Positions 44,696-45,810 of a stretch of 45,810 nt of DNA are shown here, in pieces (the first letter of the stretch is position 1; every line of letters starts with the position of its first letter). A program made the position numbers and the translations under genes. The notes beneath the pieces were generated by a model that worked only from the letters and a program-made list of their open reading frames with translations, searched no databases and had not been told where the DNA came from. The DNA is from Cyanobacteria bacterium PR.3.49 (lineage in GTDB: Bacteria > Cyanobacteriota > Vampirovibrionia > Obscuribacterales > Obscuribacteraceae): assembly GCA_013997645.1 (NCBI GenBank), contig PNKB01000018.1, positions 1-45,810 on the forward strand, given 5' to 3'.

Positions 44696-44962
44696 TCAGA
44701 ATTTCTTTCGGATAGATTCCTCCGCAGAAAAAAACGAATTATACTGAGATGTATTCTCCAGTCTCAGCGAAACTACAGGCAGCTGCGTACCGACAAGCTC
44801 GAAATCATCAAGGCAACATTCTCGAATGACGGCATCATCGACGGGAAAAGAATTGCATATGCTTCTCAGAAAGTGCACTTCTTGCGAGAGTTTCGAATTG
44901 GCAATCTTTTCAGGGGTTGCTCCACCTGCACCCCCTCCATCCGTGAAATCTTCAAAATTCAA
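44696..44962 (-). CDS. Small hypothetical protein with TTG start
   Basis: 88 residues. The TTG at 44962 is preceded at 8 nt by a perfect AAGGAGG (44977-44971), which is the main argument that it is real. It begins MNFEDFTDGGGAGGATPEKI, then a helical stretch (LSQEVHFLRSICNSF) and an acidic segment with a CC pair (IRECCLDDFELV). No signal peptide and no recognised family. It lies between the EF-hand gene and the lipoprotein gene on the same strand. Confidence 0.5.
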   Translation of the reverse strand: MNFEDFTDGGGAGGATPEKIANSKLSQEVHFLRSICNSFPVDDAVIRECCLDDFELVGTQLPVVSLRLENTSQYNSFFSAEESIRKKF

Positions 44963-45022
44963 AAACCTATCCTCCTTCGCAACGGTACGGACAAAGCCGC
45001 ACCGATTACGACCACAATGAGT

Positions 45023-45810
45023 TTATGTGCCTGCGCCGTAATATGCGTCATAAACAGATTGCGGAATCTTTAGATTCGGATCGAATAGAAAGAATCGTTC
45101 GCCCAATTCTTCAATAGTCAATCCATTCATTTCAGCCAGCTTCAGCGCACCGGCATATGGATCGGCGGGATTGATGATTGCACCGAATTTATGATAGTCC
45201 TCTCCGCCTACCCAATGATCAAGAACTACGCTTTCAGCGGCGAGATCTTCGGCTTCACCGTCTTCAGTGGCTCCGGCTTCTGCCTCGGCGGCTTCAGCTT
45301 GAGCTATGGCAGTGGCAGCGGTGGCACCGTCAAACTGTGCTGTTTCCAGATATTTATCAAGGTCGACTGCGCTCAAGCCTTTCTTTCCATCAGACTTAGC
45401 CAGCTCTTTGTAGTGGTCGGAAACGTATTGCAGGAATTGTCGAGTTGGATCATCTGCAGGTAGACCTTCCATCAGCTTCTTAACTTCACCTCTATTGATC
45501 TCGGCTTTTCCGACAAAGTTCTCCGCCAGTACGTTTTGATCGGCACCTTGAGCCAAGGCAGATAATTCTGTTTGTGTAGCCGGCTGCGTAGAACGGTTAA
45601 GATCTCCAACTATTCTTTCATCACCGGAAATCGATTGCAGATCTTTGAATCCAATCAGTCCATCGCCATCGGAGTCATAATCGGCAAAGTTCTCTTTGAC
45701 GGAGTTGAGACGCTCGCGAATCCGTCTGTATTCGCCTGTGTCAGCACCAAGGACAGTTTCATAATGTTCGAGCGCTTTGTCTATACTGCCGACAGAAAAG
45801 CCTGCCCTAT
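45023..45810 (-). CDS. EF-hand protein (5' end outside window)
   Basis: The frame stays open to the right edge, so the start is missing; the TTG at 45556 is only an internal codon. About 262 codons are visible. A canonical EF-hand loop, DSDGDGLIGFKD (about 45664-45699), has Ca2+ ligands at positions 1, 3, 5 and 12 and Gly at 6. A second, degenerate loop is around SDGKKGLSAVDLDKY. Between and after them are Ala/Glu-rich helical stretches (AQAEAAEAEAGATEDGE) and a C-terminal PADPYAGALKLAEMNGLTIE. A calcium-dependent surface or structural role is plausible; no family is assigned. Confidence 0.75.
   Translation of the reverse strand, partial: RAGFSVGSIDKALEHYETVLGADTGEYRRIRERLNSVKENFADYDSDGDGLIGFKDLQSISGDERIVGDLNRSTQPATQTELSALAQGADQNVLAENFVGKAEINRGEVKKLMEGLPADDPTRQFLQYVSDHYKELAKSDGKKGLSAVDLDKYLETAQFDGATAATAIAQAEAAEAEAGATEDGEAEDLAAESVVLDHWVGGEDYHKFGAIINPADPYAGALKLAEMNGLTIEELGERFFLFDPNLKIPQSVYDAYYGAGT

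Overview
The window reads as a bacterial chromosome segment with about even base composition. The organism looks like a diderm, non-phototrophic relative of cyanobacteria of the Melainabacteria/Vampirovibrionia (Obscuribacter-like) kind. That placement is inference. It rests on a fused transaldolase-phosphoglucose isomerase, many TPR proteins with signal peptides, a Cph1/Rcp1-style histidine kinase and response regulator pair, a Spy/CpxP-like LTxxQ periplasmic protein, Sec and lipoprotein signals, and cyanobacterium-like signalling genes. No rRNA or tRNA is present to settle it.

Left end (1-5.9 kb): the 3' part of an ABC exporter faces an overlapping minus-strand operon encoding a TerY-type vWA protein, a PP2C phosphatase and a protein kinase fused to a helix-hairpin-helix and zinc ribbon (a 'TerY-P triad'). 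A DUF3592 membrane protein follows.

Island (5.97-11.92 kb): an integrative element sits in the 3' end of the tmRNA gene. A 25-bp copy of the tmRNA 3' end marks the far boundary, and both ends carry a near-identical pair of GGGCCACA motifs 12 bp apart. The element holds a PIN toxin with an excisionase-type HTH antitoxin and an operator-like array, an anchored alpha/beta hydrolase, degraded gene remnants, an Xis-like protein, a tyrosine integrase interrupted by an in-frame TAA, an EF-Tu-domain-III-like protein and a small orphan protein. ssrA itself (11.9-12.3 kb) is intact and its tag reading frame can be read directly.

12.4-24.1 kb: prmA with a Ser/Asn-rich secreted protein, a PHB-depolymerase-like esterase, the Spy-like protein, and a 51-residue membrane protein. 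A sugar/redox operon follows (tal-pgi, 6-phosphogluconate dehydrogenase, msrA, a nine-repeat TPR protein), then a second TPR protein. A probable structured ncRNA with its own promoter and intrinsic terminator lies at about 23.88-24.09 kb.

24.1-32.8 kb: a protein built from four GspE-N/MshEN-like modules without an ATPase, a secreted protein of unknown function, a REC-PAS-GAF-histidine kinase with its single-domain response regulator, a YvlD-type membrane protein, two translationally coupled secreted proteins, and a class D beta-lactamase.

32.8-45.8 kb: a TPR membrane protein; two paralogous signal-peptide-bearing polytopic proteins resembling VirB6/TrbL; a divergent TadG-like gene that appears split by a frameshift; a 1060-residue lipoprotein; a small TTG-start protein; and an EF-hand protein cut by the right edge. 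This envelope cluster is the least explained part of the window and the best candidate for an undescribed surface or secretion system.
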